In this document: piece by piece, positions 16,444 to 25,437 of the stretch
Layout: each line of letters begins with the position of its first letter
How positions within the stretch are numbered: the stretch's first letter is position 1
The notes under the pieces: generated by a model
Databases searched by the model: none
Told to the model about the DNA's origin: nothing
Seen by the model: only the letters and a program-made list of their open reading frames with translations
Origin: Prochlorococcus sp. AG-311-J23
Lineage (GTDB): Bacteria > Cyanobacteriota > Cyanobacteriia > PCC-6307 > Cyanobiaceae
Assembly (NCBI GenBank): GCA_003284375.1
Contig: QBVL01000001.1
Span: 62,001-126,000, forward strand
Reading direction: 5' to 3'
DNA: 64,000 nucleotides
Program-made: the position numbers and the translations under genes

Positions 16444-16906
16444 GACTATCTATTAATCCATCCATAGCATCATCAAGTAAATCTATAACTTTGTCGAATC
16501 CATTTTGACCACCATAATAAGGGTCAGGGACTTCATCTAATTGAAAGTTTTTTGAGTAACTTAGAATAAGCTTTATTTTAGAATTTACAGGATTATTTTG
16601 ATCTTTAGTTAATGATTTAACAGCGTCGAGATTATCCTTATCCATAACAAGAATCAGATCAAATTCATATAAATCATTTTCTTCGATTTGTCTCGACCTA
16701 CTGGTAAGTTCTATCCCCCTTGATAACGCTGTTGATCGCATTCTTTTATCAGGAAGATTTCCTACATGCCAACTACCAGTTCCTGCGGAATCAACTACAA
16801 ACAATTTTTCTAAATCTCTCTCTTTAATTTTTTGATTAAAAATGCCTTCAGCGGCAGGCGAACGACAAATATTTCCCAAGCAAACAAAGAGAATTTTTTT
16901 TACCAT
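16433..16906 (-). CDS. Low-molecular-weight protein-tyrosine phosphatase
   Basis: The 157-residue enzyme hydrolyses phosphotyrosine through a cysteinyl-phosphate. The signature C(x)5R appears at once as VCLGNICRSPAAE (residues 8-20), with Cys13 as nucleophile, and the general-acid Asp is in VPDPYYGG near 128. Members are often linked to polysaccharide export kinases (Wzb/Ptp) but no such partner is nearby, so the substrate is unknown. It overlaps panC-cmk by 11 bases tail to tail and lies 18 bases downstream of pebB, possibly on the same transcript. Confidence 0.92.
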   Translation of the reverse strand: MVKKILFVCLGNICRSPAAEGIFNQKIKERDLEKLFVVDSAGTGSWHVGNLPDKRMRSTALSRGIELTSRSRQIEENDLYEFDLILVMDKDNLDAVKSLTKDQNNPVNSKIKLILSYSKNFQLDEVPDPYYGGQNGFDKVIDLLDDAMDGLIDSLTD

Positions 16907-16924
16907 TTTTCGAATGTCTTTACT

Positions 16925-17701
16925 TTATTTTAAGTCAAAAAGGATATTATTTATATAGCTTTCAGTCCATAGCTCTCCAAAAAAGCTTCGCAACATTCCT
17001 CTTGCAGGATCTTTTTCCGCCCTATATCGCATATATTTTTTTTGACCATTTAACAGTTGAAAAGATCTTTCCTTAGAAGTTATTTTTGCATCTCTTAATA
17101 AATCAAAGAAACAATTCAAGTATTCATCAAAAGCAGGTTTAATTGTCTGATTAATTAAGTTGTCACCTTCTTCTCCTAATGGAATCCTAGACCAAAGAAA
17201 AGCTGGAGAAAAGTATTGTCTAGCATCAGAAGGTATATCACCTCCTGATGGAATTTTAGATTGCCAATGAGCATGTATAGGTTTTAATTTATTCCAAACA
17301 TGTTGAGTATGAGTTATATCATCTTTTAAAGCTGGTTGAAGATCTAATGCAATAAGATGTCCATTTGGAAGTGTGACAAAATCGGCTCCAAAAAAAGGCA
17401 GATCATAATTATTGAGAGGTGAAATTACCAAATTCATGACAGAAGTAATTTCACCTGCTTGCAAGCAAGCACATCTAGCCTGTCGTATTTTTTCCATCTT
17501 TAGAGCCCATGTTTCCAAAATAACTTTTTTAGGATTAGAACTTGAACCAAAAAAAGATTCTCTAAACAGAAAATCATTATCTATTTGATAAGGTCTAGTT
17601 TGAAAAGTAGAAAAGGCCTTAATAGTTTCATCTAAGAAATAAGACCAACGCCAATTACTTATTGAAATAGGATCCTGACTATTATTTCGAATAATTTGCA
17701 T
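16925..17701 (-). CDS. pebB: Phycoerythrobilin:ferredoxin oxidoreductase
   Basis: PebB reduces 15,16-dihydrobiliverdin to phycoerythrobilin with electrons from ferredoxin, the second step of PEB synthesis. The 258 residues fit the ferredoxin-dependent bilin reductase family, with WALKMEKIRQARC, the conserved GADFVTLPNGHLIALDLQP core near 115-135, and a C-terminal EKDPARGMLRSFFGELWTESYI. It follows pebA by 13 bases and ho1 is upstream, so the three steps from heme to PEB are encoded together. In low-light Prochlorococcus, PEB serves the residual phycoerythrin. Confidence 0.95.
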   Translation of the reverse strand: MQIIRNNSQDPISISNWRWSYFLDETIKAFSTFQTRPYQIDNDFLFRESFFGSSSNPKKVILETWALKMEKIRQARCACLQAGEITSVMNLVISPLNNYDLPFFGADFVTLPNGHLIALDLQPALKDDITHTQHVWNKLKPIHAHWQSKIPSGGDIPSDARQYFSPAFLWSRIPLGEEGDNLINQTIKPAFDEYLNCFFDLLRDAKITSKERSFQLLNGQKKYMRYRAEKDPARGMLRSFFGELWTESYINNILFDLK

Positions 17702-17714
17702 TTAAAAAATAAAC

Positions 17715-18431
17715 TTAAGAATTAATGTTTTCTAGGCTTAAAGGAAATAAAAATTCTTTCATATATTTCTCTGACCATTCTTTACCGAAAAAGCCAGAAA
17801 ACAAACCATGAGCAGGATCTTTTTCAGCACTATATTTATCATAGTCTATATGCAATAAGCTGACCTCTTGAGATTTAATATGATTCTCGTTAGCTTTAGA
17901 CAAATCAAGATTTTTCCAATAACATTTAAGAAAAGAACTAAAAATTTTTGGTAAAATATTTTCCGCTTCAAAATTACCTCCTTTGCAAAATAGAGCCCAT
18001 GGCGAGAAGTACTTAGTTGGATCATATATATTACTTTTCATATCAGAATTAAACTCACTAAAACATTTTTTCAGGCTTTTCAAGCCATCAAAATATCTAT
18101 CTAAATATTCTTTATCTTGAACTAGAGGCTGAAAATCAAGAATAGCAACTAGCTTTTGTTTTTTTTCAAACCACAAAAGGTCAATACCCATAATTGGCAT
18201 ATCATTTTGTTCATTAGGATAAGCAACTGAATTTAATACCTGAAGGCGATCTCCTGCGTCCAATCTGGTGACTCTCCATCTTCGAAATCCTGGAACATCC
18301 CATAACCAGCTGTTGAGTTTACAATTACCTTGTTTTGAAACGCATTCACAAAATTCATTCGGAACAATCAACCCTTTACCGCCATGTTCAAGAATATTTT
18401 TTGTTAACTCACTTAACAGGTCATTAAACAT
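17715..18431 (-). CDS. pebA: 15,16-dihydrobiliverdin:ferredoxin oxidoreductase
   Basis: PebA reduces biliverdin IXalpha at C15-C16 to 15,16-dihydrobiliverdin, which is handed directly to PebB. The 238-residue protein shows the family core MPIMGIDLLWFEKKQKLVAILDFQPL (about 92-117) and the C-terminal EKDPAHGLFSGFFGKEWSEKYM, paralogous to PebB. N-terminal KLNSWLWDVPGFRRWRVTRLDAG is typical for PebA. The ATG at 18431 is preceded by AAGGAGAT, a good ribosome binding site. pebB follows within 14 bases. Confidence 0.95.
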   Translation of the reverse strand: MFNDLLSELTKNILEHGGKGLIVPNEFCECVSKQGNCKLNSWLWDVPGFRRWRVTRLDAGDRLQVLNSVAYPNEQNDMPIMGIDLLWFEKKQKLVAILDFQPLVQDKEYLDRYFDGLKSLKKCFSEFNSDMKSNIYDPTKYFSPWALFCKGGNFEAENILPKIFSSFLKCYWKNLDLSKANENHIKSQEVSLLHIDYDKYSAEKDPAHGLFSGFFGKEWSEKYMKEFLFPLSLENINS

Positions 18432-18597
18432 ATACAGTCATCTCCTTACAGAGTTTAATAACGTCTTCTCACTTAAAATAATTAAATCAGTTAAAGAGAG
18501 TAAATACAAACCTTTTACACTTTTATATCTCATAATAGATATCTTAATAGATAATGAATATAAATAAAATAATGGTCTTAAAAAAATATAAATTTTA

Positions 18598-19305
18598 TTA
18601 CTCCGTGCTACCTTTTCGCTTTTTATTTGCAAAAAATCTAAATAAAACTTTCCCTATCGCTGCAATTAAATTTCCTTCTAATTCATTAAAAATATCCATA
18701 TTATATTTAAAAGATCTATTGGCCTCTTCTATAATTGAATCTGCTATCTTTTGATCAATAGGAAGATTGTCTAGGGTATTTCTATACTTAATCTTAAATT
18801 CTTTTTCATCGCTGATTTCATCAAAAATATAAAAGCTAAGTCCATCATCACCAGGAAGATTCATAGCTTTTTTAGTAATTGTTTTCAAAAGCTGTCCTCC
18901 AGACAAGTCACCTATATATCGGCTGTAATGATGCCCAATTAAAAGTTCAGGATTATCTTTCGCGATTTCTCGAATTCTTGCTTCATATTCAACAGCTGGC
19001 TTTGAGGGTTTTACCAATTCAGACCAATTACTACCAAAGTAGAACGACAAATCTTGCTCTAATTTTTTCTTTCGAAAAAGCTCTTTAAATCCAATTGGAG
19101 AAATTATCGGATGAGAATTTTCACAAAGTTTTTCTATCTCTTCCTCCATCGCAGAGTAAACAAAATACAAATCAGCTAATAAATTTCTGTATGAGGACTT
19201 ATCAACTACTCCCTTAAGGAAACAACTTATAAAACCTGTATTTTCAGCCATCGTATGAGACTTTTTAGTCCCTTCACGAAGTTGACTAGCGAAGGCTAGT
19301 GCCAT
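18598..19305 (-). CDS. ho1: Heme oxygenase, biliverdin-forming
   Basis: This enzyme opens heme with ferredoxin electrons and oxygen to give biliverdin IXalpha, CO and iron, feeding PebA and PebB downstream. The 235 residues are all helical; the proximal heme ligand His lies in GTKKSHTMAENTGF near residue 16, and the distal helix glycine motif is RYIGDLSGGQLL near 130-140. The C-terminus is extended and basic (FFANKKRKGS). A 166-base gap to pebA leaves room for a separate promoter. Confidence 0.95.
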   Translation of the reverse strand: MALAFASQLREGTKKSHTMAENTGFISCFLKGVVDKSSYRNLLADLYFVYSAMEEEIEKLCENSHPIISPIGFKELFRKKKLEQDLSFYFGSNWSELVKPSKPAVEYEARIREIAKDNPELLIGHHYSRYIGDLSGGQLLKTITKKAMNLPGDDGLSFYIFDEISDEKEFKIKYRNTLDNLPIDQKIADSIIEEANRSFKYNMDIFNELEGNLIAAIGKVLFRFFANKKRKGSTE

Positions 19306-19384
19306 GAGTTCAAAATCATTTAATCAAAACTTACCACTTAGACATAAGCTCAACATTATATGAATTAATCGCTGAATAAAAATC

Positions 19385-20809
19385 ATGGCAAAATTTGAAA
19401 AGCTTACTGCTCCATCAGAAGGCCAAAGAATTACTTTTCTTGATGGAAACCCAGTAGTCCCAGACCACCCAATTATTCCATTTATCAGAGGGGATGGAAC
19501 AGGAATAGATATTTGGCCAGCCACACAATTAGTCATCGATAAAGCTATTGAAAAAGCTTATGGGAAAAATCGATCCATTGAATGGTTCAAAATCTATGCA
19601 GGTGATGAAGCTTGCGAGTTATACGGAACTTATCAATATTTACCAAACGATACCCTCGAAGCGATACGAACTTACGGAATAGCAATCAAAGGACCTTTAA
19701 CAACTCCTGTAGGTGGTGGGATTAGATCTTTAAACGTATCTCTAAGACAGATTTTTGATCTATATTCATGTGTTAGGCCTTGTAAGTATTACGAAGGGAC
19801 TCCAAGCCCTCATAAAAAGCCTCAGGATTTAGATGTAATTGTTTATAGAGAAAATACTGAAGATATTTATATGGGTATTGAATGGGAATCTGAAGATCCT
19901 GAATGCATCAAATTGATTGACAAACTCAATAATGAAATAATTCCAGCCAGCCAAAAACTAAAAAACAGGAAAATTCCAAGCGGATCAGGAATAGGCATTA
20001 AACCAGTTAGTAAAAGTGGTAGTCAAAGACATATCAGACGTGCAATTAAACATGCACTCACCCTTGAAGGGAACAAAAGACATGTGACCTTAGTTCACAA
20101 GGGAAATATCATGAAATTCACTGAAGGAGCTTTCAGAGATTGGGGATACGAATTAGCAACCACAGAGTTTAGGAATGAATGCGTTACCGAGAGAGAAAGT
20201 TGGATTTTAGATAATGTAGAAAAAAATCCTCACATCTCCTACGAGGAAAATGCTGAGTTAATTGATCCAGGTTATTCGTCTTTAACAGAAGAGAAAAAGA
20301 AAGCTATTTGTGATGAGGTTTGTTCCGTTCTTACAATCATTGGAAGTAGTCATGGCAGTGGTAAATGGAAAGATATGGTGATGGTTGATGACCGAATAGC
20401 AGATAGTATTTTTCAACAAATTCAAACTCGTCCTCAAGAGTATTCCATACTTGCAACCCTGAATCTTAATGGTGACTACATATCGGATGCGGCCGCTGCA
20501 ATTGTTGGTGGACTGGGGATGGCACCTGGTGCAAACATTGGAGATAAAGCGGCTATTTTCGAAGCCACCCATGGAACAGCTCCTAAACATGCAGGCTTGG
20601 ACAGAATAAATCCAGGTTCAGTAATACTAAGTGGAGTAATGATGCTCGAATATTTGGGCTGGAATGAGGCAGCAAAATTAATTACAAATGGATTGAGCAA
20701 ATCTATTTCAGACAAACAAGTTACTTATGATCTAGCTCGATTAATGGAACCACGCGTAGAGCCTCTTAGTTGTAGTGATTTTGCTAAATCAATTGTTGAA
20801 AGATTCTAA
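19385..20809 (+). CDS. icd: Isocitrate dehydrogenase (NADP-dependent)
   Basis: This enzyme converts isocitrate to 2-oxoglutarate and CO2, supplying the carbon skeleton for ammonium assimilation; cyanobacteria have no standard 2-oxoglutarate dehydrogenase. The 474-residue protein has the substrate loop SLNVSLRQIFDLY (about 117-130), the metal-site aspartates in LNLNGDYISDAAAAIVGG (about 360), and EATHGTAPKHAG in the NADP site. The length matches cyanobacterial Icd, which has an insertion relative to E. coli. It is divergent from ho1. A weak stem (TTGCTTA/TAAGCAA) follows the stop before the convergent gene. Confidence 0.97.
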   Translation: MAKFEKLTAPSEGQRITFLDGNPVVPDHPIIPFIRGDGTGIDIWPATQLVIDKAIEKAYGKNRSIEWFKIYAGDEACELYGTYQYLPNDTLEAIRTYGIAIKGPLTTPVGGGIRSLNVSLRQIFDLYSCVRPCKYYEGTPSPHKKPQDLDVIVYRENTEDIYMGIEWESEDPECIKLIDKLNNEIIPASQKLKNRKIPSGSGIGIKPVSKSGSQRHIRRAIKHALTLEGNKRHVTLVHKGNIMKFTEGAFRDWGYELATTEFRNECVTERESWILDNVEKNPHISYEENAELIDPGYSSLTEEKKKAICDEVCSVLTIIGSSHGSGKWKDMVMVDDRIADSIFQQIQTRPQEYSILATLNLNGDYISDAAAAIVGGLGMAPGANIGDKAAIFEATHGTAPKHAGLDRINPGSVILSGVMMLEYLGWNEAAKLITNGLSKSISDKQVTYDLARLMEPRVEPLSCSDFAKSIVERF

Positions 20810-20835
20810 CTAATTTTGCTTAGAGTCTTCACAAA

Positions 20836-22188
20836 TTAAGCAATTGAATCCATCAATTTTAATACTTCTAGTAGTGTTTTCTCATTTCCAAGATTGCCTG
20901 GGAAAGTAACTACTGGTAAATTATATTGATCAGAATCACCTGTTACTATTGACAACCCTGGTAATATTTGTCCTTGTAAATTTACATAATTAAAATTCAA
21001 CCCTTTCTGAAGTAAGATTTGTGTTGTAATACCTCCTTTACTAATAATATAACCCAATTTATTAGTTATTTTTCTAACTAGAATTGACATAAACTCTGCA
21101 AGTTCAAGCCCAAAAGTCATTCTTTCAGAGTAAGAAGAAAACTTCATTTCTTCTCGAGAAGTATATAAAACAGGTACTTTTTCTAAATCCAAAATATCAT
21201 CTATTTTCGATAATAAAGTATACTCAATTTCTAAGATTGCCTGTTGACGATCTTCTAAAGCAAATATATTAGCTAATTTACTGACTGGTATTTCCAACCC
21301 TTTGCAGCAATTATCTATCAATAAAACCTTTAATTGATCTGTCGCTAATTTCACATGGGAGCCAACTATTATCAAACCTGGCTTATATTCATACTCATTA
21401 TTTTTCGATTTCAAAGAAACTAAATCTGCAGTGCATTTAGGGTTAGTTGGCAATGCAGATAAACAATTTATAAAGCTTGCTGCAGTCCTAAAAAGAAATC
21501 TTTTTTCTTTAGAAACTACTTTTATCGCATTCACTAGTGTTTCTAGATGATGAGGTAATTTAGCATCCACAATCACTGAAGTATTATTTTCTAATTTAGA
21601 CAAAAATTTTAAAAGAGATTCAAAACCATCTTCATCATTAAAAGCCATGTCTAATTGTTTAATTTTAACGTGCAATATATTTTTCGCCTGAATCTTTCCA
21701 AAACTTTTTTCTTCAATCCATTTAGCTAAATTACTAGTAGAAAATCCAAAAATATTATCATGACCAAAATCAGTAGTATGGACAGGTATACCATTCAAAT
21801 AATGAACACCGTTTTCAGTTGTTCTTCCACCTTCCAAAAAAGCTGGAATGTGAAATGTTGCATCAAATGGTCCTAATTCTTCGGCAAGAATTGCAGGTTC
21901 CAAAACACCATGACCACGTAAGGTTGAATCACCTCTACTAATATAAAAGAAATCATTTTTGGAATATCCTTGTCTTACAAAAAATTTCTTAATAGATGAG
22001 CATATTTCTCTAGTTTTTTTAACAGCCAAAACAGAAGATAAAGCTCTTGTGTTCGCAAGTATAAATATTAAAGGAGAAGACTGTTTAAATGCTCTCTCTA
22101 GATTTTGTTCATCCCAATTTAACAATAATGGGCATCCATAAACAGTTTGAGATCCAGTTGGATCATCATCAAAAATAATTATTTTCAT
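20836..22188 (-). CDS. Four-carbon acid sugar kinase family protein (DUF1537)
   Basis: Known members phosphorylate four-carbon sugar acids such as threonate or erythronate. The 450-residue protein has the N-terminal substrate domain starting IIIFDDDPTGSQTV, with RGDSTLRGHG near residue 95, and a C-terminal nucleotide domain (about 265-450) ending in ISKGGITTQILL and SIVTGDSDQYNLPVVTFPGNLG. The glycine-rich ATP-binding features are present. The usual partners, a PdxA2-type dehydrogenase and an aldolase, are not adjacent. Instead, an FMN 2-hydroxyacid oxidase lies 30 bases upstream in the same direction, suggesting a shared, uncharacterised hydroxyacid pathway. Confidence 0.82.
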   Translation of the reverse strand: MKIIIFDDDPTGSQTVYGCPLLLNWDEQNLERAFKQSSPLIFILANTRALSSVLAVKKTREICSSIKKFFVRQGYSKNDFFYISRGDSTLRGHGVLEPAILAEELGPFDATFHIPAFLEGGRTTENGVHYLNGIPVHTTDFGHDNIFGFSTSNLAKWIEEKSFGKIQAKNILHVKIKQLDMAFNDEDGFESLLKFLSKLENNTSVIVDAKLPHHLETLVNAIKVVSKEKRFLFRTAASFINCLSALPTNPKCTADLVSLKSKNNEYEYKPGLIIVGSHVKLATDQLKVLLIDNCCKGLEIPVSKLANIFALEDRQQAILEIEYTLLSKIDDILDLEKVPVLYTSREEMKFSSYSERMTFGLELAEFMSILVRKITNKLGYIISKGGITTQILLQKGLNFNYVNLQGQILPGLSIVTGDSDQYNLPVVTFPGNLGNEKTLLEVLKLMDSIA

Positions 22189-22218
22189 AAAAAATAAATC
22201 TATTATTCAATCAAAGAT

Positions 22219-23403
22219 TTATTCAAATCTCTCCCAACTTTCAGGAACTTGAATATAAGATTTATTTAAATCGGCAACAGACCCACATCCCAATAGTTTC
22301 ATAGTTCTCACTATATCTGTTTGAAGAATTTCTATAGCTCTGGCAACGCCTTTCCCTCCTGCAGCAGCAAGTCCATACGCGTATGCTCTACCGATCAAAA
22401 CTCCTTTCGCGCCAAGACATAATGCTTTAACAACGTCACTACCCCTGCGAATACCTCCATCTAGCAACACATCTATTTTCCCGTCAACTGCAGCTAAAAT
22501 TTCGGGCAAAACACGAATCGTGGGAGCAACGCTATCAAGTTGCCTGGCTCCATGATTAGAAATAACGATCGCATCAGCCCCTAGCTCTACCGCTTTTTTT
22601 GCGTCATCACCAATATGTATACCCTTAACAATAATTTTTCCACCCCACGCTTCTCTTATCCATTGAAGATCATCCCAAGTAACCACTGATTGCTCTAAAG
22701 CAGGACCAATTGCCGTGTAACCCATAGGGCCATCATCTAGTTGAACATTAGGAAAACTCATTAAGCCTCCATCACTTAACCATTGAGTCATCCAGCATGG
22801 TTTAACTAATATTTGAGGAATATAAGGAAGCATCTCCAAAGGATTCATTGATAAAAGCTGTTGAGTTCCTGATCGCATATCTCTTTCCCTCAAACCAGAT
22901 ACGGGTGTATCAATAGTTACAACTATTGCCGAGAATCCTGCTTCTTTAGCTCTAGCAATTGTTTTTAACGCGACTTCTTTACCACCAAGCAAATAAAGCT
23001 GATACCAAGCTGGCCCGTTTGTAGCAGCTTTAACGTCTTCCAATAAACAACCTGAGAGAGTCGACAAGGTATATCCAGTTCCAGCTTTTCCTGCCTCTCT
23101 AGCTGCAACAACTTCTCCTTGAGGATAAAACATTCTGCTACTCCCTACTGGTCCCAACAAGAAAGGAAGTTGAAATTGCTGATCTAAAACAGATATTCCA
23201 AGATCACACGATGGAACAGAAACTGCACATCTAGGTCTAAATAAAATTTCATTATATGCGTTGCAATTTTGCGAAAGTGTTTGTTCTCTATCTGCACCAC
23301 TATCTATATAGTTAAAAACCATTGCCGGGAGACGATTTTTAGCTCTAGACCTGAGGTCATCAATATTAAGTACCCCAGGAGAGGAAACATCTGCTCCTAA
23401 CAT
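22219..23403 (-). CDS. FMN-dependent alpha-hydroxyacid dehydrogenase/oxidase
   Basis: The enzyme family oxidises L-2-hydroxyacids such as glycolate or lactate to 2-ketoacids with FMN. The 394-residue TIM barrel shows the N-terminal FNYIDSGADREQT (about 30-42), IVVTIDTPVSGLRERDMRSG, the active-site histidine motif ISNHGARQLDS near 283 and the phosphate-binding LLDGGIRRGSDVVKAL and GAKGVLIGRAYAYGL. Whether it prefers glycolate (photorespiration) or lactate is not decidable by eye; cyanobacterial members have been reported with either preference. It precedes the DUF1537 kinase by 30 bases and so probably shares its transcript. Confidence 0.9.
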   Translation of the reverse strand: MLGADVSSPGVLNIDDLRSRAKNRLPAMVFNYIDSGADREQTLSQNCNAYNEILFRPRCAVSVPSCDLGISVLDQQFQLPFLLGPVGSSRMFYPQGEVVAAREAGKAGTGYTLSTLSGCLLEDVKAATNGPAWYQLYLLGGKEVALKTIARAKEAGFSAIVVTIDTPVSGLRERDMRSGTQQLLSMNPLEMLPYIPQILVKPCWMTQWLSDGGLMSFPNVQLDDGPMGYTAIGPALEQSVVTWDDLQWIREAWGGKIIVKGIHIGDDAKKAVELGADAIVISNHGARQLDSVAPTIRVLPEILAAVDGKIDVLLDGGIRRGSDVVKALCLGAKGVLIGRAYAYGLAAAGGKGVARAIEILQTDIVRTMKLLGCGSVADLNKSYIQVPESWERFE

Positions 23404-23549
23404 TATTCATCACAAATTCATGAATTATGAATCTATAATATATTGAACATAGTTGCAAAAACGAACAAAATATTGAAATATTTGTGATACAAAAAGCTAT
23501 AAATTAAATTTAATTAGTTAGAAACTATACTCATCAAAAACTTAAATAA

Positions 23550-24407
23550 CTAAAAAGAATTATGCTGAAAAGTGGTAGATAAATCTATATATTCTTCTGG
23601 CTTGATTTCCAGCTTTCTATCTCCAGTAACCAGAGAATTCCTTGGGCTAGTCCAAGGCTCTAGACAAACCATTTGTCTAGGAGGGTCAGTCCATATGACT
23701 GTTGTATCCATAGGCTCTTGATGAATTAATTCAATTACATTCCTAGATAAACAATCAATCAGTTTAACCGAAGAAGAAGGATAAGAAAGAAAATCAACAC
23801 CTTTATCTAAAATTCTTATCTGATCAGAGACATTAGTAACTTTCATATTAGTTTGATCAATACATTTTTCAGGCAAACCATCTATCTTTATTTTTTGTGT
23901 ATTTGAAACTTGAAAATATGGATGCAGACCAAAACTGAAAGGCATAGAATCTTGGCTCTGATTATGAATTTTAATAGATATTTGAAGACTTTTTTCTTTC
24001 AAGCACACGTCCATCCACACAGTAAAAAAGAAGGGAAAATAAGACCGTGTATCCTTTGTATCACTGAGTTTGAGCCTTATTCCTAGTTTATCTTTTAACA
24101 AACCTATTGACCAAGGTAAATCTCTTGCGAAACCATGCTGTTTTAAAAAATACTTCTTGCCGCCATTTGAATAGCCCTCAGACAAATCACCGCATATGGG
24201 GAAGAGGATAGGTATTCCTCCTCTGACACTTTTATCTTTGTCTAGAAAACGCTCTAAATCAAAGTACAAAAGTTCCTTCCCTTCGCTGTGCCATTCAGTA
24301 ATCAACCCTCCTCTTTCAGGAACAATTCTTATTGATGAATCGAATTCAGGATTTGAATATTCCCAATGAGGATAAGGCTTTGTCTTTTTTTCGAAACTGA
24401 CGGTCAT
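23550..24407 (-). CDS. Aldose 1-epimerase family protein
   Basis: The 285-residue beta-sandwich protein is a galactose mutarotase-like enzyme, interconverting alpha and beta anomers of a sugar or sugar phosphate. A conserved GGIPILFPICGDLSEG lies near residue 62, the catalytic His is in FSFGLHPYFQV near 168, and the general base Glu is in MVCLEPWTSPRNSL near 250. The sequence is nearer to the hexose-6-phosphate epimerase (YeaD-like) side of the family, but this is an impression. It follows the alpha/beta hydrolase by three bases, so the two are probably co-transcribed. Confidence 0.82.
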   Translation of the reverse strand: MTVSFEKKTKPYPHWEYSNPEFDSSIRIVPERGGLITEWHSEGKELLYFDLERFLDKDKSVRGGIPILFPICGDLSEGYSNGGKKYFLKQHGFARDLPWSIGLLKDKLGIRLKLSDTKDTRSYFPFFFTVWMDVCLKEKSLQISIKIHNQSQDSMPFSFGLHPYFQVSNTQKIKIDGLPEKCIDQTNMKVTNVSDQIRILDKGVDFLSYPSSSVKLIDCLSRNVIELIHQEPMDTTVIWTDPPRQMVCLEPWTSPRNSLVTGDRKLEIKPEEYIDLSTTFQHNSF

Positions 24408-24410
24408 CGA

Positions 24411-25322
24411 TTAGAGCTGATTAATCCATTCTAAAAGAGCGGAATTAACCTGATCGGGCACTTCATCATGCGGACAATGACCAGCATCTAAAACAACTTC
24501 TTTTGTATTTGTAGGAGTGTGTTTTTTATAAGTAGCCCTTTTACCAGGGGCATTCATCCAAGGATCTCTATTACCCCAAAGCAATAACAATGGTGCCTTC
24601 AACTGAGCAAATAACTCATCAAGTGGTTTTCCCTGAGGTCCTGCTGGATCGAAAACACTTTTGAAGACATTAAAAGCACCCTTATCCAAAGATGGTTTTC
24701 GAATCGCTTCGACTAGTTCATCATCTACGTTAGATGTATCAATATAAACTTGATTTAAAGTACGTTTAATTGTTGAGGGCTGTCTAAGGTTTTCAAAAAT
24801 TATTCTTTGCAATAAGGCATTTTTGAGAAAGATACCAGCAACAGTTTTTCTAGCTGTCGCCCAAGTTCCTTTAGTTGTTTTCTTGTCTTCACTAAAATAA
24901 CCAGCAGCATTTAATAAAACCACACCTGCTGCTTCTGGACCCATAGCCGCACCACTAGCAAGCGCAGCATATCCCCCTAGAGAGTTACCTACAAGTATTG
25001 TAGGTCTCCCAATTTTTTCTTTTACGTAAGCAACTATTTGATCTTTCCAAAGTGGACCTCCATAAGCAAGACCACTCGGTTTGGAGCTTTTACCAAACCC
25101 GAGAAGATCTAAAGCGTGAACTTCATACTGCTTTCCTAGTACTGGTAAGTTGTACCTCCAGTGAGTTGTAGAGGCACCAAAGCCATGAATTAAAAGAATC
25201 GCTGGACCTTTTTCTTCATCGGTCTTAGTTTTATGAGCTTCAGGAAAAATGCTCAGACTATGAACGGAATGACCTAAGAATTTCCAATCAGAAAGATTTT
25301 TTTCTACAACTGAGGAAACCAT
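24411..25322 (-). CDS. Alpha/beta hydrolase
   Basis: This 303-residue hydrolase has the oxyanion region ILLIHGFGASTTHWRYNL (about 43-60), the nucleophile elbow VGNSLGGYAAL near residue 115, the acid Asp in LLLWGNRDPWM and the catalytic His in DAGHCPHDEVPDQV. The substrate is unknown; cyanobacterial relatives are annotated only as hydrolases. A paralogue with the same HGFGA and GHCPHDE signatures is at 56150. It leads a two-gene unit with the epimerase downstream. Confidence 0.9.
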   Translation of the reverse strand: MVSSVVEKNLSDWKFLGHSVHSLSIFPEAHKTKTDEEKGPAILLIHGFGASTTHWRYNLPVLGKQYEVHALDLLGFGKSSKPSGLAYGGPLWKDQIVAYVKEKIGRPTILVGNSLGGYAALASGAAMGPEAAGVVLLNAAGYFSEDKKTTKGTWATARKTVAGIFLKNALLQRIIFENLRQPSTIKRTLNQVYIDTSNVDDELVEAIRKPSLDKGAFNVFKSVFDPAGPQGKPLDELFAQLKAPLLLLWGNRDPWMNAPGKRATYKKHTPTNTKEVVLDAGHCPHDEVPDQVNSALLEWINQL

Positions 25323-25437
25323 TTAAAAATAAATTCTAACCTTTAAATCTTAGTAAATAATTGATAGAAAAAGATTAATGGTTTTATTTCTTTTTTTCGA
25401 AATTCCCTCACCTTTTTCAAAGAGTTTTCCATGATTT

